Shown one piece after another: positions 1-10,553 of a DNA stretch of 64,000 nucleotides. The translations under genes and the position numbers were made by a program. Origin of the DNA: Gracilaria gracilis (taxonomy: Eukaryota; Rhodophyta; Florideophyceae; Gracilariales; Gracilariaceae); NCBI GenBank assembly GCA_030374805.1, contig JARGSG010000039.1, forward strand, positions 62,001 through 126,000, written 5' to 3'. Below the pieces are notes generated by a model. The model was not told the DNA's origin. It saw nothing but the letters and a program-made list of their open reading frames with translations, and made no database searches. How positions within the stretch are numbered: position 1 is the stretch's first letter; every line of letters begins with the position of its first letter.

Positions 1-38
1 CAACGTGGCTCAAGCACAGACCCAAGTGAATAAGACAA

Positions 39-1055
39 TCAACCTGATGGGTGAGTGGCAAAGTGAGACCCCGAGGAGCCTCCAGCTGAGAATCCCTGAC
101 ACGGAGTGGTGTTCTGATGGGCTCCCGGCCAAGGCTGGAAGAGATGAGCCTGGCCTGGAGCCTGGCTAGGCGCGCTACCATGACCCACGGGGGTACTAGT
201 GGGCACGCTGACCCCTGGCACTACGTCGGCACCCATCGGAGGTGGCGCGCTCGCATGCGCAACCGACGGAGGTACCGACGACCCGATGTGGAGAGGAGCC
301 TGCGGAGCGGCTGGGAGGCCGGGGTTCAGGCTAGCACCAAATAGGGGATCCTCCAAAGGGTTTGTAGGCGTCGGGCCCATGGCCGTTGCTAGGCCTGCCA
401 CCTGGTTGGTAGCCATCTGGTAGAGCTCGACCTCGAACCGGTTCCGGAACTCACCAATTTGGGAAAAGGATCGCATGTACTGTGCATGACGAGGCAGGAT
501 GCTCTCCAGAAGGGTAAGAGCTTCGACCACAGAGGTAGGACCCACCCGCTGGAAGTTCAGCACGCAGGCTTGGCGGACCCGAGCCATTAAACCTGAAATG
601 GCCTGGGAGTTCCCCTGAGAGAGGACAGGCGCCGCATCCGCAGCCATGACACCCCCGAGGATAGCCCGCGGAGTCCCATCAACCCTTGTGGTACTAGGGA
701 GAGGAGGAGTCACACCAGTATGGGCAGGCGTATTGCATCCCTCCGGAGCGGGAGTAGGCGCTGAAGTGACCACGAAGATAGCTGCTGGCGATTCCACCAC
801 GGTTGAGAATGGCTCGGGACTCCCTGGAGGCCCCTGATCGGTCGGAGCCACGGGATAGCGCTGCTCCACGCGGGATACAACCTTCCAGGACACCAGATCG
901 AAAACCTCCCACCCCTGCTTGGCTCCCCACGAGAAACTCTCCACTTGGGTAAGCAACGACTGCAGCTGCCCAATAGAGTAGTCCGTACCTGCCACAATGG
1001 TTCCGAGTCCAAATAGGCGAATGTCGCGAATGACCCTCGGGGGAATGAAAAACAT
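39..1055 (-). CDS. Antisense ORF a of gypsy-1, 338 aa, unknown function
   Basis: An uninterrupted minus-strand frame of 338 codons in the 3' internal region of gypsy-1, antisense to the element. The protein is Pro/Ser/Ala-rich with a more ordered middle (about residues 150-215, aliphatic and charged, possibly helical) and a Pro/Gly-rich tail. I recognise no enzyme motif. Two more minus-strand frames (1224-1823 and 1854-2705) lie upstream on the same strand, so the three may be exons or broken pieces of one antisense gene. Alternatively it is a gag-like protein of another element lying in reverse. That the frame is real is supported only by its length. Confidence 0.4.
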   Translation of the reverse strand: MFFIPPRVIRDIRLFGLGTIVAGTDYSIGQLQSLLTQVESFSWGAKQGWEVFDLVSWKVVSRVEQRYPVAPTDQGPPGSPEPFSTVVESPAAIFVVTSAPTPAPEGCNTPAHTGVTPPLPSTTRVDGTPRAILGGVMAADAAPVLSQGNSQAISGLMARVRQACVLNFQRVGPTSVVEALTLLESILPRHAQYMRSFSQIGEFRNRFEVELYQMATNQVAGLATAMGPTPTNPLEDPLFGASLNPGLPAAPQAPLHIGSSVPPSVAHASAPPPMGADVVPGVSVPTSTPVGHGSAPSQAPGQAHLFQPWPGAHQNTTPCQGFSAGGSSGSHFATHPSG

Positions 1056-1223
1056 ACAACCAGGAGGTTACACACCGTCACGGTAAATCTCGGCTTCTCG
1101 AGAACGACAATCCCAGTCAATACCGTCACGGGCAGCCTGCAGAGCCAGGATGGCCACCAATACGGCCCATTCCGCGAGGGCAATCGACCAAATGGGGTTA
1201 TACTGATCGTGGTTACGAGTGAT

Positions 1224-1823
1224 TTAGCTCCCGAAGTAAGCCAATACCGGTGGGGTTGGGACGCTAAGCGACATCGGAACCTCATAGGCATTCAACCATT
1301 CAGGTCGGGACACATACCAAGAGGTTCTTCCCTTATTAAGTTGTGAGAAGAACTCCACATCATGGAACCCATGCATGACGCGGTTGAAGCTGGACCGGGT
1401 GCGAATGCGAGCCTCGGAGGCAGCATCCACCCCCCACCTACGACGGTTAGCCCAATGCATGCTATTGTAAGGCCTATCGAAGCAAACTAAATGTGGAGAA
1501 GCCGGAAGGTACTGCTGCGGAAGGGAGTCGTACTGACAGATCTTCACAACCAGACGTCGGTAATAATGGAGCTCCGGTTCAATACGAACATACCGCAGAT
1601 CGCTGGGATAAAGCGGGGGAATGAAATACCTCATTGGTGTGTGTCGCTGGCGGCTATCATAGCACTCCACCCGACCCTGATGAGGTTGAGATTCCTTATC
1701 CCGACGGTGGAGCGTTTGCAGGACGGAGCGGAGACGCTTGCAATCCCAACGAAACAAACCCAAGTAGGTATCCAAAGTCGGACGGCGCAAGACGCCGGGA
1801 AGCGATGTGTTCCCCGGCGCCAC
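1224..1823 (-). CDS. Antisense ORF b of gypsy-1, 199 aa, unknown function
   Basis: A minus-strand frame of 199 codons between the other two antisense frames of gypsy-1. The composition is that of a folded protein: rich in Tyr, Trp, Phe and Arg (for example a W-A-N-R-R-R-W stretch near residue 125) with little low complexity. No family is recognised. It may be the middle section of one spliced or frameshifted antisense gene with 1854-2705 upstream and 39-1055 downstream. Confidence 0.4.
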   Translation of the reverse strand: MAPGNTSLPGVLRRPTLDTYLGLFRWDCKRLRSVLQTLHRRDKESQPHQGRVECYDSRQRHTPMRYFIPPLYPSDLRYVRIEPELHYYRRLVVKICQYDSLPQQYLPASPHLVCFDRPYNSMHWANRRRWGVDAASEARIRTRSSFNRVMHGFHDVEFFSQLNKGRTSWYVSRPEWLNAYEVPMSLSVPTPPVLAYFGS

Positions 1824-1853
1824 TGGCCAGTTCCGACGGTACAGCGTCGCTAG

Positions 1854-2705
1854 CTAAACCATTCTTGGATCGACCCCGAAAGTACCATGTTGGGAAACGT
1901 TCCAGTCGGCCGTGGTGAACGTCTCCAAACCATAATAGGAAATACCACGAGGAATCTCGGGCTCCGGACCATACGGGTCCCGGATCCCTTCATGAATCCC
2001 TTGAGGTTGATGTGAGGAAGACTGAACCGGCTGGCTCCGGAAACCAGTTTGGATGCGGGAATGGTACAAAGCAGCACCCCGAGAACCAGACTTGGCAATG
2101 CCGCTTCCGCGGCCGCGCGAAGGACCGGCACCCGACATGGTGTGATGAGTACCGTGAGGGAGTGGTTGAGACGGCGAGCATTCGACCACAGGGGTGAAGC
2201 GAATCGGCTTTTTATCCACAATGGGTGAGTCACTAGAGCTGATGCTCAAAACCTCCATCCGTTCGGGGCCCCATGCTGGTTCAACCATGAAGGTATCGGC
2301 ATTAGTCGCCGATGGCGCGCCGTTTCTTGAGGTTACCGCGTCCGATTGACCAACATGGGGAACAGACAATCGCCGTGTACCGCTACGGGTGCGAGCCCGC
2401 ACGTTGGTACCGGGGCTACCCATGTGGTTCAGATAAGGATCGAGGGTCACCATAAACGGATTCAACCTTGTCGGTCGGACTAGAAGCAACGGTGGCGCGA
2501 GCCCGCGTAGACAAACCGCCAAGGGGTGCGAAGGCAACGAGAAGGGAGAACCGTGGAACAACCTCGATGGAGTCAGCGGCAGTGCCTCGAAGGGTTGGTA
2601 GTCGAACCTCGAAGGGACAGAGAGACACGCCGCTACCAAGTGGGCGCCAAAACCCTTCACGGTACAGTGCTCACACGAGCCCGAAGGCGCAATCCGCCCC
2701 CCCAC
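1854..2705 (-). CDS. Antisense ORF c of gypsy-1, 283 aa, Arg/Gly/Ser-rich
   Basis: A minus-strand frame of 283 codons whose 5' end lies about 330 bp inside the gypsy-1 LTR, so it could be transcribed by an antisense promoter near the 3' LTR. The C-terminal third has a G-P-S-R-G-R-G-S-G tract followed by a Pro/Tyr-rich tail. The antisense frame of gypsy-2 (20267-20860) has the same layout (RGG-type tract, then a Tyr/Pro tail), but I cannot show residue-level homology by eye. RGG tracts commonly bind RNA; that role here is inference. Confidence 0.4.
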   Translation of the reverse strand: MGGRIAPSGSCEHCTVKGFGAHLVAACLSVPSRFDYQPFEALPLTPSRLFHGSPFSLPSHPLAVCLRGLAPPLLLVRPTRLNPFMVTLDPYLNHMGSPGTNVRARTRSGTRRLSVPHVGQSDAVTSRNGAPSATNADTFMVEPAWGPERMEVLSISSSDSPIVDKKPIRFTPVVECSPSQPLPHGTHHTMSGAGPSRGRGSGIAKSGSRGAALYHSRIQTGFRSQPVQSSSHQPQGIHEGIRDPYGPEPEIPRGISYYGLETFTTADWNVSQHGTFGVDPRMV

Positions 2706-3030
2706 TGGTTATACCGACACGGTAAGTGGGTCTAAGCCATGCAGCCAAAAAGGTAGAACCTTGGAGGTATGCAATGGGCGCACGTCGTGCCCAAACCAAA
2801 AATGGGAATGAATAGGCCGCTGTCGGTGATAACCAAAGAGGTGGATAGAGCCGCAATCGGTGATGACCAAGGTGGTGAACAGAGTGCGCTCGGCGACGCA
2901 GAGCCGACGCGACGCACGGCGCGAGATGGCACAAAGGCTGCGACAGGGACCAAATTGGTACGACGATGCAACCGACTTGGTGAAAGGATCTAGGAGCCAC
3001 GAGGGCGTGGCTCAGGGTAGGAAGGGGGTC

Positions 3031-3538
3031 TGTAGTACAATGACACCTCACTGGGTTGGTGCCACGTGGTACTACTGGTGCGCCTTGCTGGCTGCACTGT
3101 ACCCAATTGGTATTCTGTATTTTCTAATTTCTAATTTCTAATTTATAGTTTAGGATAGTTTAGCATTGCTGGCCCATGACAGTAGGTCATGGGTGCAGCC
3201 GATGATGTCATGCCCACATGGGAGATCGGCGTCGGTGTACCTTGTATATATTGTGGTGTAACTCGCCTTCTCTCTTGGGTATTGTAAAGTCAGGCACCAC
3301 TGGGGCAGTAACTATACCATCTTGGTTACTTGCTACTCTATTACTATTCAGGTTTTACGGCGCGTCGACGTCTACTACCGTACACCTACACGGTCTAGAC
3401 TAGTTGCCCAGCCGTTTTCCCCTGCGGGTTTCAGGTGCCCTACTACCATATTTGTTGTCTGTTTTTCCCCTCTAGGTTGAGCCCTCGCGCGCTCCCTCTA
3501 CCAGGCAGACCCCACACCTTATCGGTATTTGTACGACA
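3031..3538 (+). repeat. 3' LTR of gypsy-1 (508 bp)
   Basis: Begins TGTAGTACAATGA and ends TTTGTACGACA, so the first and last nine bases form a near-perfect inverted repeat, as expected for LTR ends. The same start and a similar end occur in both LTRs of gypsy-2, and the 3' half (the run with TCTAGGTTGAGCC) also aligns with them. A T/C-rich region and a TTGTATATATT box (3241-3251) could serve as promoter elements. Confidence 0.85.
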
Positions 3539-5383
3539 AATATATTACAGAAACACATAAAATTGAACAAAATTGAAAACCACGGCACCCTGGAAAGTGA
3601 AGTTTGAGTCCTCCATTTTCTTTCCGGGGGTGAAGTTACGGACTAATTTTCCAAACACATGGCAATACGGACACGTATGCACAATGCAGTGTACCGAAAC
3701 ATAACGAACGAGAAGACCGCCGTCAAATTCCTCATCAATGGTCTGAAGTTAAACGCTGAATTTTTCCAGCTCGCACTATTCATGGCCTGTTCACCCCCAA
3801 TCACGATCCGTGAGTTCACCAATCGCTTACGGCAGGCAGCAGTCATCCAATCTTCAGCACCAACAACATCTCCTGCAATTAACTACACCTCTGCCGGTCA
3901 ATCCAGCTACAACTCCGACGCGCCAACCAAACAAGCACGCCAGACCCGTTCCCAACCTCGTCGAAACAAACGTGCGTTTTCGAACCACCCCGGCCCTCCC
4001 GGGTATACTGGAAAATGGTGTCGAGTGCATGGGTGTGTGACCCATAGTGACGAGGAATGCTCTCTCCAGAAAGCAAAAACGAACGCTCAGGTCAACACAG
4101 TCCCAGCCTTTGACGCCGAGCCGTATCACCAGCTAATGGAGGAAATGCACTCACGCCTTGCACAACTTGAGTCAAAGGCAGCGAAGCCAGAACCAGAGAC
4201 CGACAACGGTAAGTTCATACTTGACTCCGCTGCTCACCCGACTCACACGTCCACACCTCTATCCTCCATGATCCCCTCATCTACTCACGCGTTCACTGCG
4301 TCTGCCAATGGCTCCCGCGCTCGCATTACACACCAGGGCCCCTGCCGAATCGAGACCACGCGTGAGAAAATAGAGCTCCCCATCGCTGTACACGCCCCAG
4401 AAATCAAACGGAATCTCATTTCTGTTCACTCTCTCGCGACCAAATATGGGCTCGCCGCCTTCTCACCCTCCCGCGCAGTCTTAGCAAGACCTCGCCGACC
4501 ACCCCATCATTTCTATGTGATAGCCACAGCATCCTTTTTAAACAATGCATACCATCTTGACCAACCACGCACAGCCCTCGCCAACAGCGCTCGCACAGTC
4601 CTACCCACGCCCCTCACACCCTCCCATCCGACCACATTCCCTGCCCCTACAACCACATCAGAGCCCCACGCAACATACCCATCTCGATTGCCTCACAAAA
4701 CTACCGCCCACCGTTACAACTCCAGCTACCCAGATCTCAACTCTGTACCAGCCCCGCCCACACAACATAAACCACCGAGCCTCATGTCGACTTTTATGGA
4801 ATGGCACCTCAAACTGGGACACATCCACCCAAGAACGCTACAACTCATGGCCATTCACAACCTACTCCCAGGACTTCCGGAATGTTTAAAACAACGCCCT
4901 CCAACATTGACATGTCTTGGTTGTCGCGAAGGCAAATCTAAACCTCAACCACCCCGGCCAAAGTCACATAACTATCCCACTGGTGTGTATATCTCGATAG
5001 ACCCGTGCGGTCCCATTAAACCTCCGTCCCGTCAAGGAAACTCCCATATACTAGTGGCAGTCGACAACAACTCCCAATTTATCTTTGTTGACTTTCTATG
5101 CAGCCGTTCCGAAGCGTACTCCAAACTTATTCCAATTCTCACAACCATTTATCATGTGCATGACCGCAATCTTTTTTTCCTCCGCAGTGACAACGCAAAA
5201 GAACTCCGATCAAGCCCCTTGATACTAGCACTACAAAGCCGTGGCGTACAAATCCATTCCACCACACCATATTCCCCCCAGGAGAACTCCATCGTGGAGC
5301 GCATCAATGGAACACTAATGAACACTGCTCGCGCGTCCCTGGTTCACAGCAACTTCCACTATCACATTGGCAAGACTCCGTAA
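3539..5383 (+). pseudogene. copia-1 gag, protease and integrase
   Basis: The long frame 3659-5383 (574 codons) continues in the same frame back to 3539 through two stops. Visible in order: the C-terminal part of gag; a zinc-knuckle-like CRVHGCVTHSDEEC (codons near 4018); a degenerate protease motif LDSAAH near 4222 where DSGA would be expected; the GAG-pre-integrase His/Cys finger (HLKLGH...CLGC, 4804-4926); and an integrase core with its three acidic residues in SIDPCGP, RSDNAKE and PQENSIVERINGT. The frame ends at 5383, after which the polyprotein resumes in another frame. Confidence 0.88.
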
Positions 5384-7328
5384 CAGATTCAGCTTTCAAA
5401 TACAACCTTACCTTTTACTCAACTGTCAGAAACATACCCTACACACTATGGCACAACAAAACCCCAGAGATCCACAAACTACTCATCTTCGGAGAAATTG
5501 GAACAGTACCCCGCATGCAACCCAAGAAACCCAAACTCCACCTCCGCGCAGATGTATTGCGATACCTATGTCCCTCCGATGACCAACATATTCGTGTCCT
5601 CAACATTCGAAACCGCAGGGAACAAATCGCCCATACCGTTGACTTCATACCATACTCGCCGAAAGCCGACCCTTGCTCGGTTTTCTACAAAGCTTTCCTC
5701 TCAGCTCCAACACGCATAACAACAACGAGCCGACCTCCACGGTCCCGAAAGCATGCAAGCCAATATCCAGACGCTGAGCTATGGAAAAGAGCGGACAACC
5801 ACGAACTGGACCAATTGGATGACATGGGTGCTATACAATGGAAATCACCCATCCCTCTCGAAGCCAAACCCATCCCGACCACCATGCAGTATCGGTATAA
5901 GACGAATGAGGACAAAGTCACCGACAGAAAAGCCAGATGTGCGCTTCGTGGTGACTTAATGATACCCCACACACACTTCGATCCCAAATGCACCGCGTCT
6001 TTCGCTGCGGACAAAGCGTCAATTAGAGCTCTTCTGGCCATCACAGCACAACTAGGCCTTAAAATAGAGCACTTTGATATAACAGGTGCCTATCTTCATG
6101 AGAGATACGAACATAATCAACCGGGCTATGTCTGGCAACCGCGCCGGTTCGACGGTTCCTTCAAGCACTCCGCAACAGCTGATAAACTTGTGGGAAACCT
6201 ATACGGATCCCCACCAGCGGCCCACATCTACTCGAAAGGTCTGCACAAACACCTCACATCACTTAGATACACTCGCCCATCATCCGACCCAAACATGTTC
6301 TATCGCTCAGTAGGACAGGATTTCATCATCATTGCAGTCTCTACTGACGATTTTCTATGCAGCGCTACAAGTACCACGCTTCTTGACCGACTAAACCACG
6401 ACCTCCGCACCAAGTACAACATCAAACGACTTGGTAAGCCAAGAAAATATCTGGGCTAGAACTACCACTTCTCTCATGTGCGCATCCACATAAATCAATC
6501 CCATGTAGTAGACGAAATCACCTCCATGCTGCGACTGGAACACGCTTACACGGTACCAACGCCGTAAGTGGACGCTCTTTCTATTTCTACCACTGGACCA
6601 CACGAAGAAACGAACGACCCAATCAAGTCCCATCATCAAAGCGCCTTGGGTGCTATTCGCTACGAAGCAGATTCAACCAGGCCGGATATTTCCTTCATTA
6701 CCTCCGCCTTAGCACGTGCGCAAGGCAAGCCATCTACGCGCCACTGGATCCTTATTAAGCGCCTCGCTATCTTCAAACCACGAAGCACCACGGCCTTCTG
6801 TTCCGCTACAACGAAAGCCAAAACTTGTCATGCTACACGGACGCCGACTATGCAAACGATGAAAGCACTCGCAGGTCTATTTCTGGTTCCATCATAACCT
6901 TGAACAACACACCCATCGCCTGGCAAAGCCGGCTACAGAACGTCGTAGTTCTGTCTACATGCGAAGCGGAGTACATTGACGCATCTACAGCTGTGCAGAA
7001 CATCCGTTGGCTTCGTGGGCTACTAAGGGAGCTTGGCCTGCACTCAGCCGACGCAAAACCGGTATTTATAGACAACAAGTCTGCAATAGCGACTTCAAAT
7101 GCAACGGCACCGACGAAGAAGCGCCAATACATTGACATTCGCTTTCACTTTCTCCAGGATGCTGCAAAGCAAAAGATGATCTGTATATGCTACAAGCCCA
7201 CAAAAGAGATGCTAGCAGATGGCTTCACAAAAACATTGAAGCACCACTCCTTTCTCATGCATCAACGGTATCTGAGGGTCACTCCATTTCCTGGAGCAAC
7301 AGCAGAGGCCATCCAACAAATAGAATAG
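5384..7328 (+). pseudogene. copia-1 reverse transcriptase and RNase H
   Basis: The reverse transcriptase part (frame 5515-6459) shows the FDITGAYLH motif with the first catalytic Asp near 6076, and AVSTDDFL near 6340 where copia enzymes normally have YVDD, so the Asp pair is kept. A TAG stops the frame at 6457-6459. Pieces at 6568-6897 (GAIRYEADSTRPDISF) and 6825-7328 carry the end of RT and RNase H with YTDADYA, LSTCEAEYI and FIDNKSAI, ending in the usual KHxSFLMHQRYL-like tail. At least one frameshift lies between these pieces. Confidence 0.9.
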
Positions 7329-7566
7329 CACTCCATGATACGACTTCATCCCGACGTTCGGCTGTGGAGGGGTGCGTCGCGCTGCACCAGACGGCAATAA
7401 TGCCACCGCCTCACCCCACAGATCGTCTCAAGACAGCAGCACGCATCCCGCTGCAACCTGGCCTGGTGTACACGCACCAGGCCAGCCCCAATAAAGCCAT
7501 CCTCTCCGACGGCGTGAACCACCCGGTGGCTCACGCCATCCGTGTTCGTCACAAAATTTTCCAAGT
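7329..7566 (+). other. copia-1 3' region, probable start of 3' LTR
   Basis: Begins just after the RNase H stop. A purine-rich GTGGAGGGG at about 7364-7372 is a candidate polypurine tract, which would put the LTR start at about 7373 (TGCGTCGC). An AATAAA polyadenylation-type hexamer follows at 7490-7495. The stretch is cut at 7567 by piggyBac-1, so the LTR end cannot be seen. Confidence 0.45.
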
Positions 7567-7570
7567 CTAG

Positions 7571-8100
7571 TGGCTAGCGGACCAACGCATTGACCTCATA
7601 TGAGGTAAGCCCGTTGAGAGAGTAAAATAAAGCAAAAAATTACATTTCAGGCCTATAATGCGGACTTTTCAAATTTCAGATTTTGAAAATTCTTTGAACA
7701 GTCGTTTAAGTAGTAGTCTGTAGGGCAAAACGGCCAGTAATCGCAGCTCGGTGGATAACAAATCCTATATGAGCAAATTAAACCTGAGTTCAAACCTCGC
7801 TGAGTTCATTAAAACTCAAGAACTCCTTACGGAGCTCGACTAATTCTAGTAATATGTTTACGCTAAGATCGTTTCATACACCCACTTAAAAAACACACAG
7901 AAAAAAATGACATCTGCTAAAGGGACAGTTTTGTCAAATTGTAAACATTATCTGGGATGTTCTATAACGCGGATTGAATTAGTAGGCTGCTTAAGGCTTA
8001 TAAACTTTTGTTGATAATGTGGTTTTTATGTGTTTTTATTCAATATCAGCGTTTGTTTACTTCTATGTTGACGTTGTTGTTGAGAACAGATGTGCTTCAA
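7571..8100. other. piggyBac-1 3' noncoding region
   Basis: A/T-rich noncoding DNA between the transposase stop and the left end of piggyBac-1. It is homologous in reverse orientation to about 46.3-46.8 kb of piggyBac-2 (shared words such as TAGTCGAGCTCC and CGAGGTTTGAACT). No other feature is seen. Confidence 0.6.
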
Positions 8101-10180
8101 TCACTTTTTAACACCGTGAGGTAACTCAATGTGGTTCTTAAAGCAGTCCCTGCTGGTACCAGTGTGACTTAAATACAATTCACATTTCAAAGATGTGTAG
8201 CATTCAGAACATAAAAACTTATACTTCATATTCCCTTTGCACAATTTGCCTCGTCCTTGATATGAAGACTTCGTAATCATTCCGTTCTTAGTTCTTCTCT
8301 TGCAATTAGTCTGCATAAGATGCACACCAGTTCCTGCAGGTTTTGGAGAATCATCTTCTACTTCCATTTGTTCCTCATCTCGATTCATCAAAGCGGTCCG
8401 GTCCCACGTATTAGTGATAAGCATGTCAGCCAGCTTCGAATAAAAGTTATATGGAGATAAAAACTTTCGCATGCCATTACCAGCCTTTTATAGCATCCAC
8501 GCATCAAACATGCAAATGGATAATAAAGATGGAACGACCAATCTTTGACCTCAATTTTCTTCTCCAGTTTTAGGGCATCTTGGCGGCATCTGTTGTGTCT
8601 GTCAATCATTGAACAGGTTTTGTAGTATTCCTCACACACCTCTGGTATCGGTACTTCAAGCTCAACTTTACCTGAAACATTTCCCTGTCGTCTCCATCTT
8701 TGTCGGAGGATTGGATTTCCAGGGTTCACAGTGTTGCATGTTGATATAAAATGCCTTCTTTCCCTATCGATCCACACTACCGCCACAACATCCGTATTCA
8801 AACCGTTCCCCTTCAAAACCATTGAAACAAAATCCCCACGATTCTCTAAACTATTCTCTGATAAATGCTTTATAGGATATTGGCGCGTTGCATTCTTGAT
8901 TACCCCAGTAAAGCGCAGTCCTTTTTCCAAAAGTTTATTAGCTGTTTTCACAGATGCAAGAAAAGAATCTGCACAGACATGGCGTCCAGACCCAAACCAG
9001 GGCTGGACTGATCGAAGTAAAATCGCAGTTCCTTGATTATTTTCTGCATCAAAATCCTGATCGGGGGCTTCAGATTTCATATTGAGCTCACTATTTAGCA
9101 TGATACCACTTCTTTCGCAGCCAACGGTTTTCATTTCCAAACCGTTTTCTGGTTTTCGATCCTGCGGGGTATAATGCGGGAGCCCTACATCAATTCAGTC
9201 TCCCCCAAGACCATACCAGCGTGACATACTCTCATCGAAGCATAAAGCATGTGAAGGTGTCACGAAAGAACGGCGGTACTCATTGATGGCTTTCACGAAT
9301 CAGTGAGTAAATTCCAGCGAGCCGTGCCATAATCCTCTTGAGCAGCGTTACCACTGAAACAAATACAACGCCTTAGAGTTTCAAACGTATTTCGTGATAT
9401 TGCTTCACAAATCACAGGCTGAGATATATATCTCGATGCTGGTTTTGAACCCCAAAGATCTCTCCTATTGGAAAACTCGAGCCTGCTTGTTAAGACCATC
9501 ACGCCAAAAAACCTTAAAAGCTCTCCCCTACTCGGCGAAGACGCGCCATCATTTTCCAAGTTCTTGTTCGTCTTCTCCACAATAGTCTTTAGATGGCCAA
9601 TGGGGAACATCCATAGAAAATAGTCAATAAATGTCATCGTACTCAGGCACTGAGGTGGTGAGATAAAATCTCCGGCTGGGCCAATAACTTTCCACGGCTG
9701 CAATTGCATGAATCCATTAATAGGGCTACAAATTGCCTCCGTGTTGCACGCACGATCATGCACAGTCACTGAATGTTCGGAAAGGGGTGCTGGTAATACG
9801 GGATCCGCCTCCGGCAAATTTTGCACTTGTGCTCCTTCATTCGGCTGATTGTCACTATTCTCGGCCGGTAACGGTTGTAGAACTGCTGTGTCAACATTTC
9901 CAGTTTGTGGACTGTTAAGGAGACCATCACTAACCTTTACACTGCAAAGAGAAAGAGTACACTCTTTTTGGCGGTTTGGAAGGTCAAACAGAATAGTGAG
10001 AAATGTGCAGTTTCGGCCGTTGACAAGTCGAATGTCAACTTTTATCACTGTTCCGGGAACAGTTTTCGACTTCAAAAGAGATCCAAAGTAGCGTTTGCTT
10101 TCCTACAGACAAACTACAATGCGGGCACCACTGTGGACTTTGTTCCCTGCTGTACGACGAGGGTCTGCTGAGGCGGCCAT
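8101..10180 (-). pseudogene. piggyBac-1 transposase, broken
   Basis: A start codon at 10180 opens a frame resembling the N termini of the other two copies, with a stop after about 25 codons. The main pieces are 9293-10075, 8388-9140 and 8101-8472. Visible are the DDE_Tnp_1_7 catalytic-domain signatures: FDESMSRWYGLGG (about 9215), CADSFLAS (about 8975), VWIDRERRHF (about 8780) and MIDRHNRCRQDALKLEKK (about 8600), which hold the conserved Asp positions of piggyBac enzymes. The C terminus has a Cys/His cluster (CSECYTSLKC...H..C), the zinc-finger-like tail known in the family. Frameshifts near 9.2 and 8.4 kb inactivate it. Confidence 0.88.
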
Positions 10181-10553
10181 TGTATACAGATTGTGTTGAC
10201 GTTTGTGAAAGAATGCTCTAGCTTGGTTGCTGTGTACATTTGATGGGCGACTTTGGTTAACGCCATCAAAGGGGGGGCGACGGAAATGAGGACAAAGTGT
10301 TTTCTTGAAAAAGGGAAAACTTTTACTAAAAATTTATGTGAGTGAAAACTGACCTCATATGATGTCAGTTGTCAAATAGACACTAGATACCACTGTAGAA
10401 ACCGTTCCAATACTTTCTATTACAGTCGGTAACACGATATAGTGCCACCCCCGTTTATAAGCAGGAATGAGGCTCTATTGTGGATTGCGCATTATTCAGA
10501 AGGGCGGAATTGACCACCTGTGCGGGTCTCAATCTTTTACTAAGGCAATTTAG

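Larger units (their letters stand above)
1..3538 (+). mobile_element. Ty3/gypsy-type LTR retrotransposon gypsy-1, 3' part only
   Basis: The left end lies outside the window. What remains is an LTR (3031-3538) preceded by a purine-rich tract (about 3017-3029, a candidate polypurine tract) and about 3 kb of internal sequence holding only minus-strand open frames. It is assigned to Ty3/gypsy because its LTR shares termini and 3'-half sequence with the LTRs of the complete gypsy element at 11662-22024. No pol sequence is visible. Immediately right of the LTR the reading frame of a Ty1/copia gag begins in mid-protein, so gypsy-1 was most likely inserted into that copia gag; the matching 5' gag and target duplication would lie left of the window. 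Confidence 0.75.
3539..7566 (+). mobile_element. Ty1/copia retrotransposon copia-1, degenerate, 5' end missing
   Basis: Gag, protease, integrase, reverse transcriptase and RNase H occur in this order on the plus strand, with integrase before reverse transcriptase, which defines Ty1/copia. The 5' LTR and start of gag are absent because gypsy-1 interrupts gag at 3538. On the right the element is cut by piggyBac-1 at 7567. Several stops and a frame break near 5.4 kb show it is dead. Confidence 0.88.
7567..10386 (-). mobile_element. piggyBac-1, piggyBac-type DNA transposon (2820 bp)
   Basis: Encodes a broken piggyBac-type transposase on the minus strand. Both ends carry CTAG (7567-7570 and 10383-10386) followed inward by related terminal sequence: CTAGTGGCTAGCGGACC on the left, CTAGTGTCTATTTGACAAC read inward from the right. 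A CTCATATGAG-type palindrome follows at each end (about 7595 and 10353). The same ends occur in piggyBac-2 and piggyBac-3. Its 3' noncoding region (7571-8100) aligns in reverse with the 3' region of piggyBac-2 near 46.5 kb. Confidence 0.85.

Noticed and set aside
7567..10386. TTAA target duplication for the piggyBac copies
   Set aside because: No TTAA flanks any of the six ends; CTAG is present at all of them.
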